From contig NZ_CVSG01000068.1 of assembly GCF_001179945.1 (NCBI RefSeq), positions 1 through 64,000 of the forward strand: a DNA stretch of 64,000 bases. The letters are read 5' to 3'. Below, piece after piece: positions 38,240 to 47,084 of this stretch (the stretch's first letter is position 1; each line of letters opens with the position of its first letter). The notes below the pieces were generated by a model. It did no database searches and had not been told where the DNA came from. It was given only the letters and a program-made list of their open reading frames with translations. Source of the DNA: Candidatus Pelagibacter communis (GTDB lineage: Bacteria > Pseudomonadota > Alphaproteobacteria > Pelagibacterales > Pelagibacteraceae). The translations under genes and the position numbers were made by a program.

Positions 38240-38262
38240 TTTAGGTTTAATCTAAATTTAAA

Positions 38263-38287
38263 GGGGGCTTAACGGCCCCCTTTTTTT
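38263..38287 (+). terminator. Rho-independent terminator / attenuator after glpV
   Basis: GGGGGC (38263-38268), a 6-base loop, and GCCCCC (38275-38280) form a strong GC stem followed by seven T residues. It is one of the few G+C-rich hairpins in the window. It lies between the binding-protein gene and the ATPase gene, so partial read-through probably sets the ratio of binding protein to transporter. Confidence 0.9.
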
Positions 38288-38307
38288 AAAACGGAATTCA
38301 AAAAAAT

Positions 38308-39372
38308 ATGAGCTTAGAATTAAAAAATGTAGAAAAAAAAATAGGATTAGATACTCATATTTATTCAACAAATTTAAAATTAGAAAAAAATACAATTAAT
38401 ATTCTTTTAGGTTCTACTTTAGCCGGAAAAACCACTTTGATGCAGATTATGGCAGGCTTAGATAAACCAACATCAGGCGAAATTTGGTTTAATAATAAAA
38501 ATGTTACTGGAATGAAAGTACAAAAAAGAAATGTATCAATGGTTTATCAGCAATTTATTAATTATCCCAATTTCACGGTTTATGACAACATTGCATCTCC
38601 TCTCAAAATTACTGGAGTAAGCTCAGATGAGATAAAACAAAGAGTTGGGAAAGTTGCAGAATTATTAAAATTATCTGGAATGTTGAATAAAAAACCAAAT
38701 GAGCTTTCCGGAGGACAACAACAAAGAACTGCTTTAGCAAGAGCACTTGTAAAAGACTCAGACTTAATTCTTTTAGATGAACCACTTGCAAACTTAGATT
38801 TTAAATTAAGAGAAGAATTAAGAGAAGAATTACCAAAATTATTTGAAAATAGAGATTGTATTGTAGTTTACGCAACCACAGAACCCTCAGAAGCTCTACT
38901 CTTAGGCGGTAATACTGCAACGTTACAGGAAGGTAAGATTATTCAATATGGAAAAACTTTAGATACTTATAATAAACCTAACTCTTTAGTTTCAGCCCAG
39001 GTCTTTAGTGATCCACCAATGAATATTGCTAAAATAAAAAAATCAGGAGACCAGTGCTCATTTTTACAAAATGACATTCAATGGAAAACTAGATTAAATA
39101 TCAAAGATGGTGAGTATAAAGTAGGTATTCGACCCCACAATATTACCACGTATAAAGAGGGCAAGAATACACTTGAGATAAAAGGTAAAGTTTTAATTTC
39201 TGAAATTAGTGGCTCTGAGAGCTTAATCCACTTTACAAACGGAAATTTGAATTGGGTTTCTTTATCTAACGGAGTTTTTCAAAAAAACGTTGGCGATGAG
39301 ATGAATTTGTACATGAATACAGATGAGTTTGTTTATTTTGATCAAAATGAGAGGTTAGTATCTAATGGCTAA
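38308..39372 (+). CDS. glpS: Glycerol ABC transporter ATPase 1 (GlpS-like)
   Basis: One of two nonidentical ATPases of the glycerol importer. The 354-residue protein has a variant Walker A, GSTLAGKTT (residues 35-43), an intact signature NELSGGQQQR, Walker B LILLDEPLANLD, and an unusual switch region YATTEPSEALL where VTHDQ-EA is expected, so the switch His is missing. A C-terminal TOBE-like domain follows (VGIRPHNITTY). The complementary defects in GlpT suggest a heterodimer with one working ATP site. It overlaps glpT by eight bases. Confidence 0.9.
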   Translation: MSLELKNVEKKIGLDTHIYSTNLKLEKNTINILLGSTLAGKTTLMQIMAGLDKPTSGEIWFNNKNVTGMKVQKRNVSMVYQQFINYPNFTVYDNIASPLKITGVSSDEIKQRVGKVAELLKLSGMLNKKPNELSGGQQQRTALARALVKDSDLILLDEPLANLDFKLREELREELPKLFENRDCIVVYATTEPSEALLLGGNTATLQEGKIIQYGKTLDTYNKPNSLVSAQVFSDPPMNIAKIKKSGDQCSFLQNDIQWKTRLNIKDGEYKVGIRPHNITTYKEGKNTLEIKGKVLISEISGSESLIHFTNGNLNWVSLSNGVFQKNVGDEMNLYMNTDEFVYFDQNERLVSNG

Positions 39373-40429
39373 AGTTACATTGAAAGGTTTAAGCCATAGT
39401 TATTTAAAAACTCAGTCTTCAGATGCTGACTGGGCAATCAGAGGAGTAGACATTGATTGGAATGATGGTGGCGCTTACGCTTTATTAGGCCCTTCAGGTT
39501 GTGGAAAGACAACATTGTTAAATATTATTTCTGGATTAATTACACCAACCAAAGGCGATATATTATTTGATGATAAAGTTATTTCAGGGCTGAATCCTGT
39601 AGAGAGAAATATTGCACAGATTTTTCAATTCCCGGTTATTTATGACACGATGACAGTGTATGATAATTTAGCTTTTCCTTTAAGAAATAGAAAAATTCCA
39701 GAGGAAGAAATCAAAGTAAAAGTTCATGAGATAGCTGAAATGTTAGAATTATCTTCAACATTAAATAATAGAGCTTCTGGTCTTACTGCAGATGGTAAAC
39801 AAAAAATTTCACTAGGGCGTGGATTGGTAAGATCAGATGTAAATGCTATTATGTTTGATGAACCATTAACAGTAATCGATCCACATTTGAAATGGATTTT
39901 AAGATCTAAACTTAAAGAACTTCATCAAAAGATTAATAGAACAATGATTTATGTTACACACGATCAAACAGAGGCTTTAACATTTGCTGATCAGGTAGTT
40001 GTAATGCATGAAGGTCAAATTGTTCAAACAGGAACACCAGTAGATTTGTTTGAAAAACCAAAGCATACATTTGTTGGATATTTTATTGGTTCACCAGGCA
40101 TGAATGTTTTACCTTGTCAAATTAAAGGAAATGATGTGATCGTTAATGGAAAAAAAATAGAAACTCACCAACAAATTAAAAAAAGTAATTTTAACAAGAC
40201 AGAGGTTGGTGTGAGACCTGAATTTATATCTTTTAGTAATGAAGGAATTCCAGTTAAAGTTTTATCGGTAAGCAATACTGGAAGGCATAAAATTGTAGAT
40301 ACTGAAAGTGAAACCGGAAAAATTAAAATTATTGCAAAATCTAATGAAGATATACCTTCAGGATCTGCATTTTTAAAATTTAAAAAAGAATATACTTACA
40401 CATATGGAGATAGTTGGATAATTGAATGA
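39365..40429 (+). CDS. glpT: Glycerol ABC transporter ATPase 2 (GlpT-like)
   Basis: The second ATPase of the glycerol importer, 354 residues. It has a canonical Walker A, GPSGCGKTT, Walker B AIMFDEPLTVID and an intact switch VTHDQTEAL, but the signature motif is degenerate, reading SGLTADGKQKISLGR in place of LSGGQQQR. A C-terminal TOBE-like region includes VGVRPEFISF. This is not the unrelated E. coli GlpT antiporter of the same symbol. Together with GlpS it should form one consensus ATP site, from its own Walker A and the GlpS signature. It overlaps glpP by four bases. Confidence 0.9.
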   Translation: MAKVTLKGLSHSYLKTQSSDADWAIRGVDIDWNDGGAYALLGPSGCGKTTLLNIISGLITPTKGDILFDDKVISGLNPVERNIAQIFQFPVIYDTMTVYDNLAFPLRNRKIPEEEIKVKVHEIAEMLELSSTLNNRASGLTADGKQKISLGRGLVRSDVNAIMFDEPLTVIDPHLKWILRSKLKELHQKINRTMIYVTHDQTEALTFADQVVVMHEGQIVQTGTPVDLFEKPKHTFVGYFIGSPGMNVLPCQIKGNDVIVNGKKIETHQQIKKSNFNKTEVGVRPEFISFSNEGIPVKVLSVSNTGRHKIVDTESETGKIKIIAKSNEDIPSGSAFLKFKKEYTYTYGDSWIIE

Positions 40430-41292
40430 ATAAAACAGTAAATCAAAAAGCATGGTTCTTTGTAATACCAGTATTTGTACTGGTAGCTTTCAATGCCATT
40501 ATCCCACTTATGACAGTAGTAAACTATGCTTTCCAAGAAACTTTTGGGAATAATGTTTTTATGTGGGAAGGCACAAGATGGTTTAAACAAATCATGTTAT
40601 CTGAAAGATTTCACGCATCACTTGGCAGACAATTTTTATTTACATTTATTATTTTATTTATTCAAATTCCATTAGGAATAGCTATTGCTCTTACTATGCC
40701 TAAAGAGGGAATAGGAGTTCCCGTTTGTTTAGTTTTAATGTCCATGCCACTTTTAATTCCATGGAACGTTGTAGGAGCTATGTGGAATATTTTTGCGTTA
40801 CCAGATATTGGTTTCTTAGGTCATTCACTTAATGCATTGGGATTTGATTATAACTTTACTCAACAAATTGGTGATGCTTGGTTCACAACTATACTAATGG
40901 ATGTATGGCATTGGACATCGTTAGTGGTTTTACTGTCTTATGCAGGGTTAAGATCTATCCAACCTGCTTACTATCAAGCAGCAGAAATTGATGGGGCTAG
41001 TCGTTGGGCAATTTTTACGAAAATTGAATTACCTAAAATGAAAAAAGTATTAACGATAGCAATACTTTTAAGATTTATGGACAGTTTCATGATTTATACA
41101 GAGCCATTTGTTTTAACTGGAGGCGGTCCAGGCAATGCTACTGCATTTTTATCTATAGACTTAGTTAAAATGGCATTAGGACAGTTTGATTTAGGACCAG
41201 CTGCAGCAATGTCGTTGATATATTTCTTTATAGTACTTTTAGTTTGTTGGGTATTCTACACATTAATGATGAGAAATGAGGAGAAATCATGA
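40426..41292 (+). CDS. glpP: Glycerol ABC transporter permease (GlpP-like)
   Basis: The 288-residue inner-membrane permease has about six transmembrane helices and the EAA loop motif YYQAAEIDGASRWAIFTKIELPKMK (about 184-208), which docks on the ATPases. It belongs to the MalF/UgpA-type permease family. A TEPFVLTGGGPGNAT segment, typical of carbohydrate permeases, lies near the C-terminus. Overlaps of four bases on both sides couple it to glpT and glpQ. Confidence 0.92.
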   Translation: MNKTVNQKAWFFVIPVFVLVAFNAIIPLMTVVNYAFQETFGNNVFMWEGTRWFKQIMLSERFHASLGRQFLFTFIILFIQIPLGIAIALTMPKEGIGVPVCLVLMSMPLLIPWNVVGAMWNIFALPDIGFLGHSLNALGFDYNFTQQIGDAWFTTILMDVWHWTSLVVLLSYAGLRSIQPAYYQAAEIDGASRWAIFTKIELPKMKKVLTIAILLRFMDSFMIYTEPFVLTGGGPGNATAFLSIDLVKMALGQFDLGPAAAMSLIYFFIVLLVCWVFYTLMMRNEEKS

Positions 41293-42089
41293 AGAAAGCT
41301 AAGTGGGTAGTTCCTACAATTTATATTATCTTCTTGATGCTTCCAATTTATTGGTTGCTTAACATGTCATTTAAAACAACAACTGAAATTATAAACACTT
41401 ACACATTATGGCCTCAAGAATTTACATTAGATAATTATAAGAAAATTTTTACCGACAGTACTTGGTATACTGGGTATCTTAATTCTATTTATTACGTAGT
41501 GATGAACACCGTGATCTCAGTGGCAGCTGCACTACCTGCAGCTTACGCTTTTTCTAGATATAAATTTTTAGGGGATAAACATTTATTTTTTTGGTTATTG
41601 ACTAACAGAATGGCCCCTCCAGCAGTATTTGCCTTGCCATTTTTTCAATTTTATTCATCAGTAAACTTGTTTGATACACATGTGGCTGTAGCTTTATCAC
41701 ATTGTTTGTTTAATATTCCTTTAGCAGTTTGGATTTTAGAGGGATTTATGTCTTCTGTGCCAAAAGAGTTAGATGAAACAGCTTATGTTGACGGTTATTC
41801 GTTTTGGAGATTTTTCTTTAAAATATTCATACCCACTATTACTGCAGGCATAGGTATTACTATGTTTTTCTGTTTTATGTTCTCTTGGGTAGAATTATTA
41901 TTAGCTAAAACACTTACAGCTGTAGCAGCCAAACCTATAGCCGCAACAATGACAAGAACCGCCAGTACATCAGGATATGAATTAGGACTACTTGCAGCCG
42001 CAGGAAGTTTGACAATTATACCTGGTGCAATAGTAATTTACTTTGTAAGAAACTATATAGCGAAAGGATTTGCTTTAGGAAGGGTATGA
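41289..42089 (+). CDS. glpQ: Glycerol ABC transporter permease (GlpQ-like)
   Basis: The 266-residue permease resembles MalG/UgpE: N-terminal helix, LPIYWLLNMSFK, and the EAA loop PKELDETAYVDGYSFWRFFFKIFIP (about 157-181). About six helices are visible. It pairs with GlpP to form the channel. It is not the E. coli periplasmic phosphodiesterase GlpQ. It overlaps the small membrane gene downstream by four bases. Confidence 0.92.
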   Translation: MKKAKWVVPTIYIIFLMLPIYWLLNMSFKTTTEIINTYTLWPQEFTLDNYKKIFTDSTWYTGYLNSIYYVVMNTVISVAAALPAAYAFSRYKFLGDKHLFFWLLTNRMAPPAVFALPFFQFYSSVNLFDTHVAVALSHCLFNIPLAVWILEGFMSSVPKELDETAYVDGYSFWRFFFKIFIPTITAGIGITMFFCFMFSWVELLLAKTLTAVAAKPIAATMTRTASTSGYELGLLAAAGSLTIIPGAIVIYFVRNYIAKGFALGRV

Positions 42090-42445
42090 TGATGTTTAAT
42101 ATGTTAAACGCCGCCACATGGGGTGATATGGCTAAAAAAAAAGAAAAGGGTTTCTTTGATTTTGAATTTATTACTTGGATGGCATGGACATGGCAAACTG
42201 CAGCATTTTTTATTTTTATCGTATTATGTTTAACAGCTATGATCATTTGGGAAAAAAAATCACCTGGTGGCGGCCCAAGAAAAGGAATTTTAGGTCTAGA
42301 CACTACAAGAGGCGATAGACTATTTATATCATTACTTGGCAGTGCTTTTATTCACTTATTCTGGTTAGCATTGATTGGAACAGTTCTATGGCTAGCTACA
42401 ATTTTTTGTGTTTTTTATGCAATTTTTGTTTTCAGATATGTTTAA
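42086..42445 (+). CDS. glpU: Small membrane component of glycerol transporter (GlpU-like, DUF2160)
   Basis: The 119-residue protein has two or three transmembrane helices (about 35-52 and 82-112) and the WEKKSPGGGPRKGILGLDTTRGDRLF loop typical of the small DUF2160 protein that accompanies glycerol ABC transporters in Rhizobium. Its exact role is unknown; an assembly or coupling role is possible. It overlaps glpQ by four bases and ends the operon, one base from the converging methyltransferase gene. A start at an internal Met (residue 14) is also possible. Confidence 0.88.
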   Translation: MMMFNMLNAATWGDMAKKKEKGFFDFEFITWMAWTWQTAAFFIFIVLCLTAMIIWEKKSPGGGPRKGILGLDTTRGDRLFISLLGSAFIHLFWLALIGTVLWLATIFCVFYAIFVFRYV

Positions 42446-42446
42446 A

Positions 42447-43217
42447 CTAAGGTTTGATTATTAAATTAAGTTTAAAATTTAAAAATTTATCAATTTTTAA
42501 AAAACTAAAAATTTTGTAAAAAATATTTTCAAATAATATTAGAATACCAAATAATAATCGACTATCAGGCAAAAACTTCACTCTACCATAATCACCTGTA
42601 AAAATTATTAAAATTAAAGAAGTATACCATTTACGATGTATCTTTAAATTAGCTTTTTTAACTGACTTTGAAATTTTACTAAAATTATATTGTCCATAAG
42701 GCGAATCTTCTAAATTTTTTTTGAAAAAAAATTCTAAAAACCATTTCAAAAAATTTCCAATTAAACTCGATAAATTTGGTTCACTTATTATTATAATACC
42801 GTTTGGTCTTAATATATCTTTTAATTTTAGAAGAATTTTTTCAGGGTTTTTTGTATGATGCAAAACACCTTTTAAAACAATAATATCATATTTTTTTTTA
42901 CCTACAATTTTTTTTTCTAAATCTATAATTTTATAAATTGGTCTGTTGTCATTTTTTTTTGCTGCATTAAGTATTTTTTTTGATGTATCAGTTGCTATAT
43001 AACTCTTTGGCATTAATTCATTATTTAAACCTATACACGATGGGAAAACACCACATCCAAATTCTATCAAATCTTTCCCGTTTAGATTCACAGAATTAAA
43101 AAAAAGTCTATTTTCATATTCAATGCATTTAGCTATCCCACCATTTTTTAAAAAAATTTTTTTTTGAAATATTAATGTATTTTCTGTTTTGATATTTAAA
43201 TTATAATTTTTTTTCAT
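42447..43217 (-). CDS. SAM-dependent methyltransferase (class I)
   Basis: The 256-residue protein has a SAM-binding motif I, LIEFGCGVFPSCIGL (about residues 52-66), a motif II acidic residue in SYIATDTS, and VLKGVLHHTKNPEKIL, the 'LHH' region common in UbiE/glycan methyltransferases. It then has a long hydrophobic C-terminal half, including LILIIFTGDYG and LFGILILFENIFY, suggesting membrane association. It overlaps the upstream glycosyltransferase by 17 bases and probably modifies the same lipid-linked sugar. The substrate is not known. Confidence 0.8.
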   Translation of the reverse strand: MKKNYNLNIKTENTLIFQKKIFLKNGGIAKCIEYENRLFFNSVNLNGKDLIEFGCGVFPSCIGLNNELMPKSYIATDTSKKILNAAKKNDNRPIYKIIDLEKKIVGKKKYDIIVLKGVLHHTKNPEKILLKLKDILRPNGIIIISEPNLSSLIGNFLKWFLEFFFKKNLEDSPYGQYNFSKISKSVKKANLKIHRKWYTSLILIIFTGDYGRVKFLPDSRLLFGILILFENIFYKIFSFLKIDKFLNFKLNLIIKP

Positions 43218-43911
43218 ATCTAAAATATTTAATTATTAAAAACAAAACTAGTTGAATTAAAATTTTTAACCTCATCTTACTGTAACCTTTATCTCTAATT
43301 CTAAAATTAATGAAGACTTCTTTTATGTCTAATTTTTTAGTAGAACTTAATACTATATCTATTAGAATTTTATATCCTAAGAGTATTAGTTTTTTTTCAA
43401 CAGATTTGAACACCTTTTTTTTAATTAGAAAAAATCCTGACATAGGGTCTTTAATTTCTTTTCTAAATAATAAATTAAATAAATGATTTAAAAGTTTTGA
43501 AAAAACAAACCTTATAGGATTCAAATTAGCTTCCTTATAATTGATAAGCTTTCTTGAACCAATCACAATATCACAGTTCGTCTTTTTAAACTTAGCTATT
43601 AGCTTACGTAAATCTCTCGGATTGTGTTGTAAATCCCCATCCATTACTATCAAATTATCATTTTTAGATCTATTGAAACCATAAACAACAGATTTTGATA
43701 AATCTCTTGGTTTTTCTTTTCTGATCAATAATCTAATTTTTTTACTTTTAATATTTTTAAAAATTTTATCAGAACCATCATTTGAGTCATCATCAACAAA
43801 AATGATTTCATATTTATTTTTATAATCAACAAGAGCTTTTTTTAAAGACGAAATTAATTTAGATAAGTTTTTTTTTTCTTTATAAATTGGAATTACAATT
43901 GAAAACTTCAT
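43201..43911 (-). CDS. Family 2 glycosyltransferase (polyprenyl-phosphate sugar transferase-like)
   Basis: The 236-residue GT-A protein begins FSIVIPIYKEKKNL and has the nucleotide-sugar motifs EIIFVDDDSNDGS and LIVMDGDLQHNPRD (metal-binding DxD-like D-G-D), then VIGSRK and DPMSGFFLIKK. This pattern is that of dolichol-phosphate mannose synthase-type enzymes, which load a sugar on a polyprenyl phosphate carrier. That makes biochemical sense beside a GT-C membrane transferase that uses such carriers, encoded divergently. No membrane anchor pair is obvious apart from a C-terminal hydrophobic stretch. Confidence 0.85.
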   Translation of the reverse strand: MKFSIVIPIYKEKKNLSKLISSLKKALVDYKNKYEIIFVDDDSNDGSDKIFKNIKSKKIRLLIRKEKPRDLSKSVVYGFNRSKNDNLIVMDGDLQHNPRDLRKLIAKFKKTNCDIVIGSRKLINYKEANLNPIRFVFSKLLNHLFNLLFRKEIKDPMSGFFLIKKKVFKSVEKKLILLGYKILIDIVLSSTKKLDIKEVFINFRIRDKGYSKMRLKILIQLVLFLIIKYFRYEKKL

Positions 43912-43957
43912 TTAATTTGCAGTACTTAATAATTCATTATATTATATCATATATTTA

Positions 43958-45601
43958 ATGAAAAAATTCTATTCAAAAAACAATTATATATACATATTAT
44001 TATTTTTTATTTCATTAATAGGTTTATTCACTTATAAACATTATGGGATAGGGATAGAGGAGCACTTTCATAGAAAGTCCGGATTTTACTGGCTAAATTA
44101 TATTTTAAGTTTAGGTGAATTTGAAAATTTAAAAAAAGTTGTAGATTTAAAATTAGACGAAATAAAAACTTTTACTCCTAGATTATTTCCAATAGAAAAA
44201 TTTGGCTATTATGGAGTTTTGTTTGATTTACCACTAGCATTTGTAGAAACTTTTTTTCACATTAATGAACCTAAAAAATATTTTTTACTAAGGCATATTT
44301 CTATTTTTTTCTTTTTTTTAACTAGCGCATATTGTTTTTATAAAATTATCGAACTTAGGTATAAAAATACGTTTTTAGCCTTATTTGGATTTTTAATTTA
44401 TATTTTCTCTCCAAGAATATACGGGAATATTTTTTTTGATAATAAAGATATATTTTATCTTTCAATGATAACTATAAATATGTTTTTCTATTTCAAATAT
44501 TTAAAAAAAGATAACAATTTAAATTTAATTTTTTTTTCTATTTTTTGTGCATTTTCAACCTCATCAAGAATCATAGGACTATTAATACCTATTTCCTTTA
44601 TATTTTTAATTTTTTTTGAATTTTTATCCAATAAAAGCAAAAAAGAAATTCTCAAAAAAATTTTTATTTTTTTAATCACATATTTAATAGCATTATTTGT
44701 TCATTGGCCTTACTTGTGGACTTTAGACTTAAGTCAAATAATAAACTTTTTTGATCCATTTTTCTCTGTTATGAATCCAATAGTTTATTTCAATGGTGAG
44801 TTTTATCAATCTAAATACCTACCTGCTTCTTATCTTCCTATTTGGATAGCGATAAGCACACCAGTTTATATATTTCTTTTTTTTTTAATTGGTTATTTTA
44901 AGCATTTTAAAAGAGTATTTAATAGGTTCATTAATATTAATGAAAAAAATTCAAATTTTTTTACTGATATGTGGAGTTCTAAAAATGAAAACTTTGATTT
45001 ATTTTTATTTATAAATTTTCTATTAGTTATCATTACATATTTTGCGTTAAATCCAGCATTATTAAGTGGATGGCGACATTTTTATTTTTTAAACTTTTTT
45101 ATAGTTTATTATGCATGTTATTGCGTAAATAATATTTTTTTAAACTTTAGAAAAACAAAATATAAAATAATATTTATAATTATATTGTTTATTATGAGCT
45201 GTTCTACTGTTTATGATATTTACAAATACCATCCGTTTCAAAGTGTTTATTTTAATAATTTAATTTCAAACAAGATGAAAAAAAATTTTGAGGTAGATAC
45301 GCAATCATTATCTCGAGTTCATGCAGTTCAAGAGTTATTAAAAGAGGACGGAATTCTTAATATCGCTACAGCATCATGGACACCACTAGAAGATGCTCGC
45401 TCTTTAATATCAAAAAATGATTGGAATAGGCTTAATTTTGTGGGGACAGAATTTGATAAAGCTGACTTTATATATTCAAATTTTTATTATGAGGTAAATA
45501 CCACTTATAACGAAAAATATAAAATACCTAAAAATTTTTCCATATATAAAACATTAATAATTGATGGTACAAGAATATATTCAATATATAAAAAAATATA
45601 A
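43958..45601 (+). CDS. Multi-pass membrane glycosyltransferase (GT-C / GT39-like)
   Basis: The 547-residue protein has about ten or more hydrophobic helices, a first extracytoplasmic loop with acidic residues in GIGIEEHFHRKSG (the GT-C catalytic-acid position), DNKDIFYLSM near residue 168 and WRHFYFLNFF near 370, and a soluble C-terminal domain. It fits the ArnT/PMT-type GT-C superfamily, which transfers sugars from polyprenyl-phosphate donors on the periplasmic side. The neighbouring GT2 probably makes the donor. A small membrane protein gene follows. Substrate unknown. Confidence 0.8.
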   Translation: MKKFYSKNNYIYILLFFISLIGLFTYKHYGIGIEEHFHRKSGFYWLNYILSLGEFENLKKVVDLKLDEIKTFTPRLFPIEKFGYYGVLFDLPLAFVETFFHINEPKKYFLLRHISIFFFFLTSAYCFYKIIELRYKNTFLALFGFLIYIFSPRIYGNIFFDNKDIFYLSMITINMFFYFKYLKKDNNLNLIFFSIFCAFSTSSRIIGLLIPISFIFLIFFEFLSNKSKKEILKKIFIFLITYLIALFVHWPYLWTLDLSQIINFFDPFFSVMNPIVYFNGEFYQSKYLPASYLPIWIAISTPVYIFLFFLIGYFKHFKRVFNRFININEKNSNFFTDMWSSKNENFDLFLFINFLLVIITYFALNPALLSGWRHFYFLNFFIVYYACYCVNNIFLNFRKTKYKIIFIIILFIMSCSTVYDIYKYHPFQSVYFNNLISNKMKKNFEVDTQSLSRVHAVQELLKEDGILNIATASWTPLEDARSLISKNDWNRLNFVGTEFDKADFIYSNFYYEVNTTYNEKYKIPKNFSIYKTLIIDGTRIYSIYKKI

Positions 45602-45602
45602 T

Positions 45603-45866
45603 ATGAAATTATTTGTTTATAAATCTTTATTTACTTGTCTATTAATATTTATTCTTTTTCACTTAACTATTGGCTACATAGCTAGAAGTTACGAAGCTAA
45701 GATATACAATACTTTTTCAAAAGATAAAATAAATTTTATCAAAGAAAAAATAAGATCTGAAATAAAAGCGGGTATAGAAAAAGATCAAATTTTATCAGAT
45801 GAAGACACTCTTCTAATTAATCAATTTTTAGAAAAAATTTCTAAAGAGTTAAATAAAAAAAAATAA
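45603..45866 (+). CDS. Small single-TM protein in glycan island
   Basis: The ATG at 45603 gives 87 residues; a longer frame starts at 45561 inside the upstream gene and is less likely. A single transmembrane helix (about 6-24, KSLFTCLLIFILFHLTIGYI) is followed by a charged, probably helical periplasmic segment with KDKINFIKEKIRSEIKAGIEK. I recognise no family. It lies one base after the membrane transferase and before the aminotransferase, so it may be an accessory subunit. It is only an inference that it acts with them. Confidence 0.7.
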   Translation: MKLFVYKSLFTCLLIFILFHLTIGYIARSYEAKIYNTFSKDKINFIKEKIRSEIKAGIEKDQILSDEDTLLINQFLEKISKELNKKK

Positions 45867-45871
45867 TTTTT

Positions 45872-47083
45872 ATGTTTTCAAAACGGACAAGGCTATACAC
45901 AAATTTTAATTTATTGAATTTTTTTCACATTATTAAATCTTTTTTTTTAAGAAAAAAAAATTTTCAGAATGAACTACAAAATTACTTAGGGACTAATAAT
46001 ATTTCATTAACATCCCAAGGAAGATCTGCCCTGTATGAAATTATAAAAATCATAATTAAGAAAAAAAATAAAAGAATATTTTTTATAGCTCCTTACACTA
46101 TTCCAGCTGTAATACATGCGATTAAATATGCAGGAGGTGAAGTTGTTTATATTGATCTAGATAAATCTACTGGCTTAATAGATGAAGACAAATTAGAAAC
46201 AAAAATAGACAAAAACTCTGCAGGAGTAATAATTACTCATTTATATTCAAGCTCGATTCACATAGAGAAATTTTTAGAGAGATTCAAAAATAAAATATCA
46301 ATCATAGAGGATGCTGCAATTAATTTTGGAGCCAAATCTAATGATAAATATCTTGGAACTTTGGCTGATTATGGTTTTTTTAGCTTTAATATTGTTAAAA
46401 ATTTGAATACTTTAAATGGGGGAGCAATATACATAAAAGATAATCAAACATTTCATGAATATGTTACTAAAAAAAAACACGATAAATTTCCCGCTCTAAA
46501 TACTATCAACCTACTTATTACAATAATAATTTTAAAATTATTTTTTAATAATACAATTTATCAATTATTTCATTATTTTTTAGTAATAGTTTATAAAAAA
46601 AAAATCAATTTTATCTTAAAAAAAATATATCCGATCCTTTTCCATAATTATGAGGAGGAAATTCCAAAAACTTATTCTTATGATTTTAATTGGATAATGA
46701 ATGATGTAGGGATTTATAATTTAAAAAAAATTGAAAAAGATTTTCATGAAAGACGAAATAAAGCAATGATTTATTCAAAACTAATCAATAATCAAGTAGC
46801 AATCAAATACGATCGTTTTTCAAATGATAATGCTTTATTAGAATATACAATTATTTTAAAAAATATAGATAATCAAAAAGCACATGTAAAGCTTATGGAA
46901 GAAGGTTACGATATTAGGCATACATGGTACATTAATAATTATTCAAAAGAAAAAAACGAAAAAAATGAAAACTTTAATGACACTTATTTAGTTGAAAATA
47001 AAATATTTTGTCTCCCATTGCATAATAATATTAGTGAAAAAGATATTCATAAGATTTCTTCTATAATAAATAGTTTTGTTTAA
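45872..47083 (+). CDS. DegT/DnrJ/EryC1/StrS-family PLP aminotransferase-like protein
   Basis: The 403-residue protein has the fold-type I sugar aminotransferase pattern: LTSQGRSALYEIIK at the N-terminus, FFIAPYTIPAVIHAIKYAGGEVVYID, IIEDAAINFGAKS, and SFNIVKNLNTLNGG, where the Lys (about residue 181) is the likely PLP-binding residue. Family members make amino sugars on nucleotide-sugar precursors, and some act as dehydratases. A hydrophobic insert of about 50 residues (NLLITIIILKLFF onwards) is unusual and suggests membrane attachment. It belongs to the surface-glycan island. Confidence 0.82.
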   Translation: MFSKRTRLYTNFNLLNFFHIIKSFFLRKKNFQNELQNYLGTNNISLTSQGRSALYEIIKIIIKKKNKRIFFIAPYTIPAVIHAIKYAGGEVVYIDLDKSTGLIDEDKLETKIDKNSAGVIITHLYSSSIHIEKFLERFKNKISIIEDAAINFGAKSNDKYLGTLADYGFFSFNIVKNLNTLNGGAIYIKDNQTFHEYVTKKKHDKFPALNTINLLITIIILKLFFNNTIYQLFHYFLVIVYKKKINFILKKIYPILFHNYEEEIPKTYSYDFNWIMNDVGIYNLKKIEKDFHERRNKAMIYSKLINNQVAIKYDRFSNDNALLEYTIILKNIDNQKAHVKLMEEGYDIRHTWYINNYSKEKNEKNENFNDTYLVENKIFCLPLHNNISEKDIHKISSIINSFV

Positions 47084-47084
47084 A

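Noticed and set aside
47076-47084. TTG start for the GNAT-like gene
   Set aside because: It overlaps the preceding gene without a ribosome binding site; the ATG at 47085 just after the stop is simpler.
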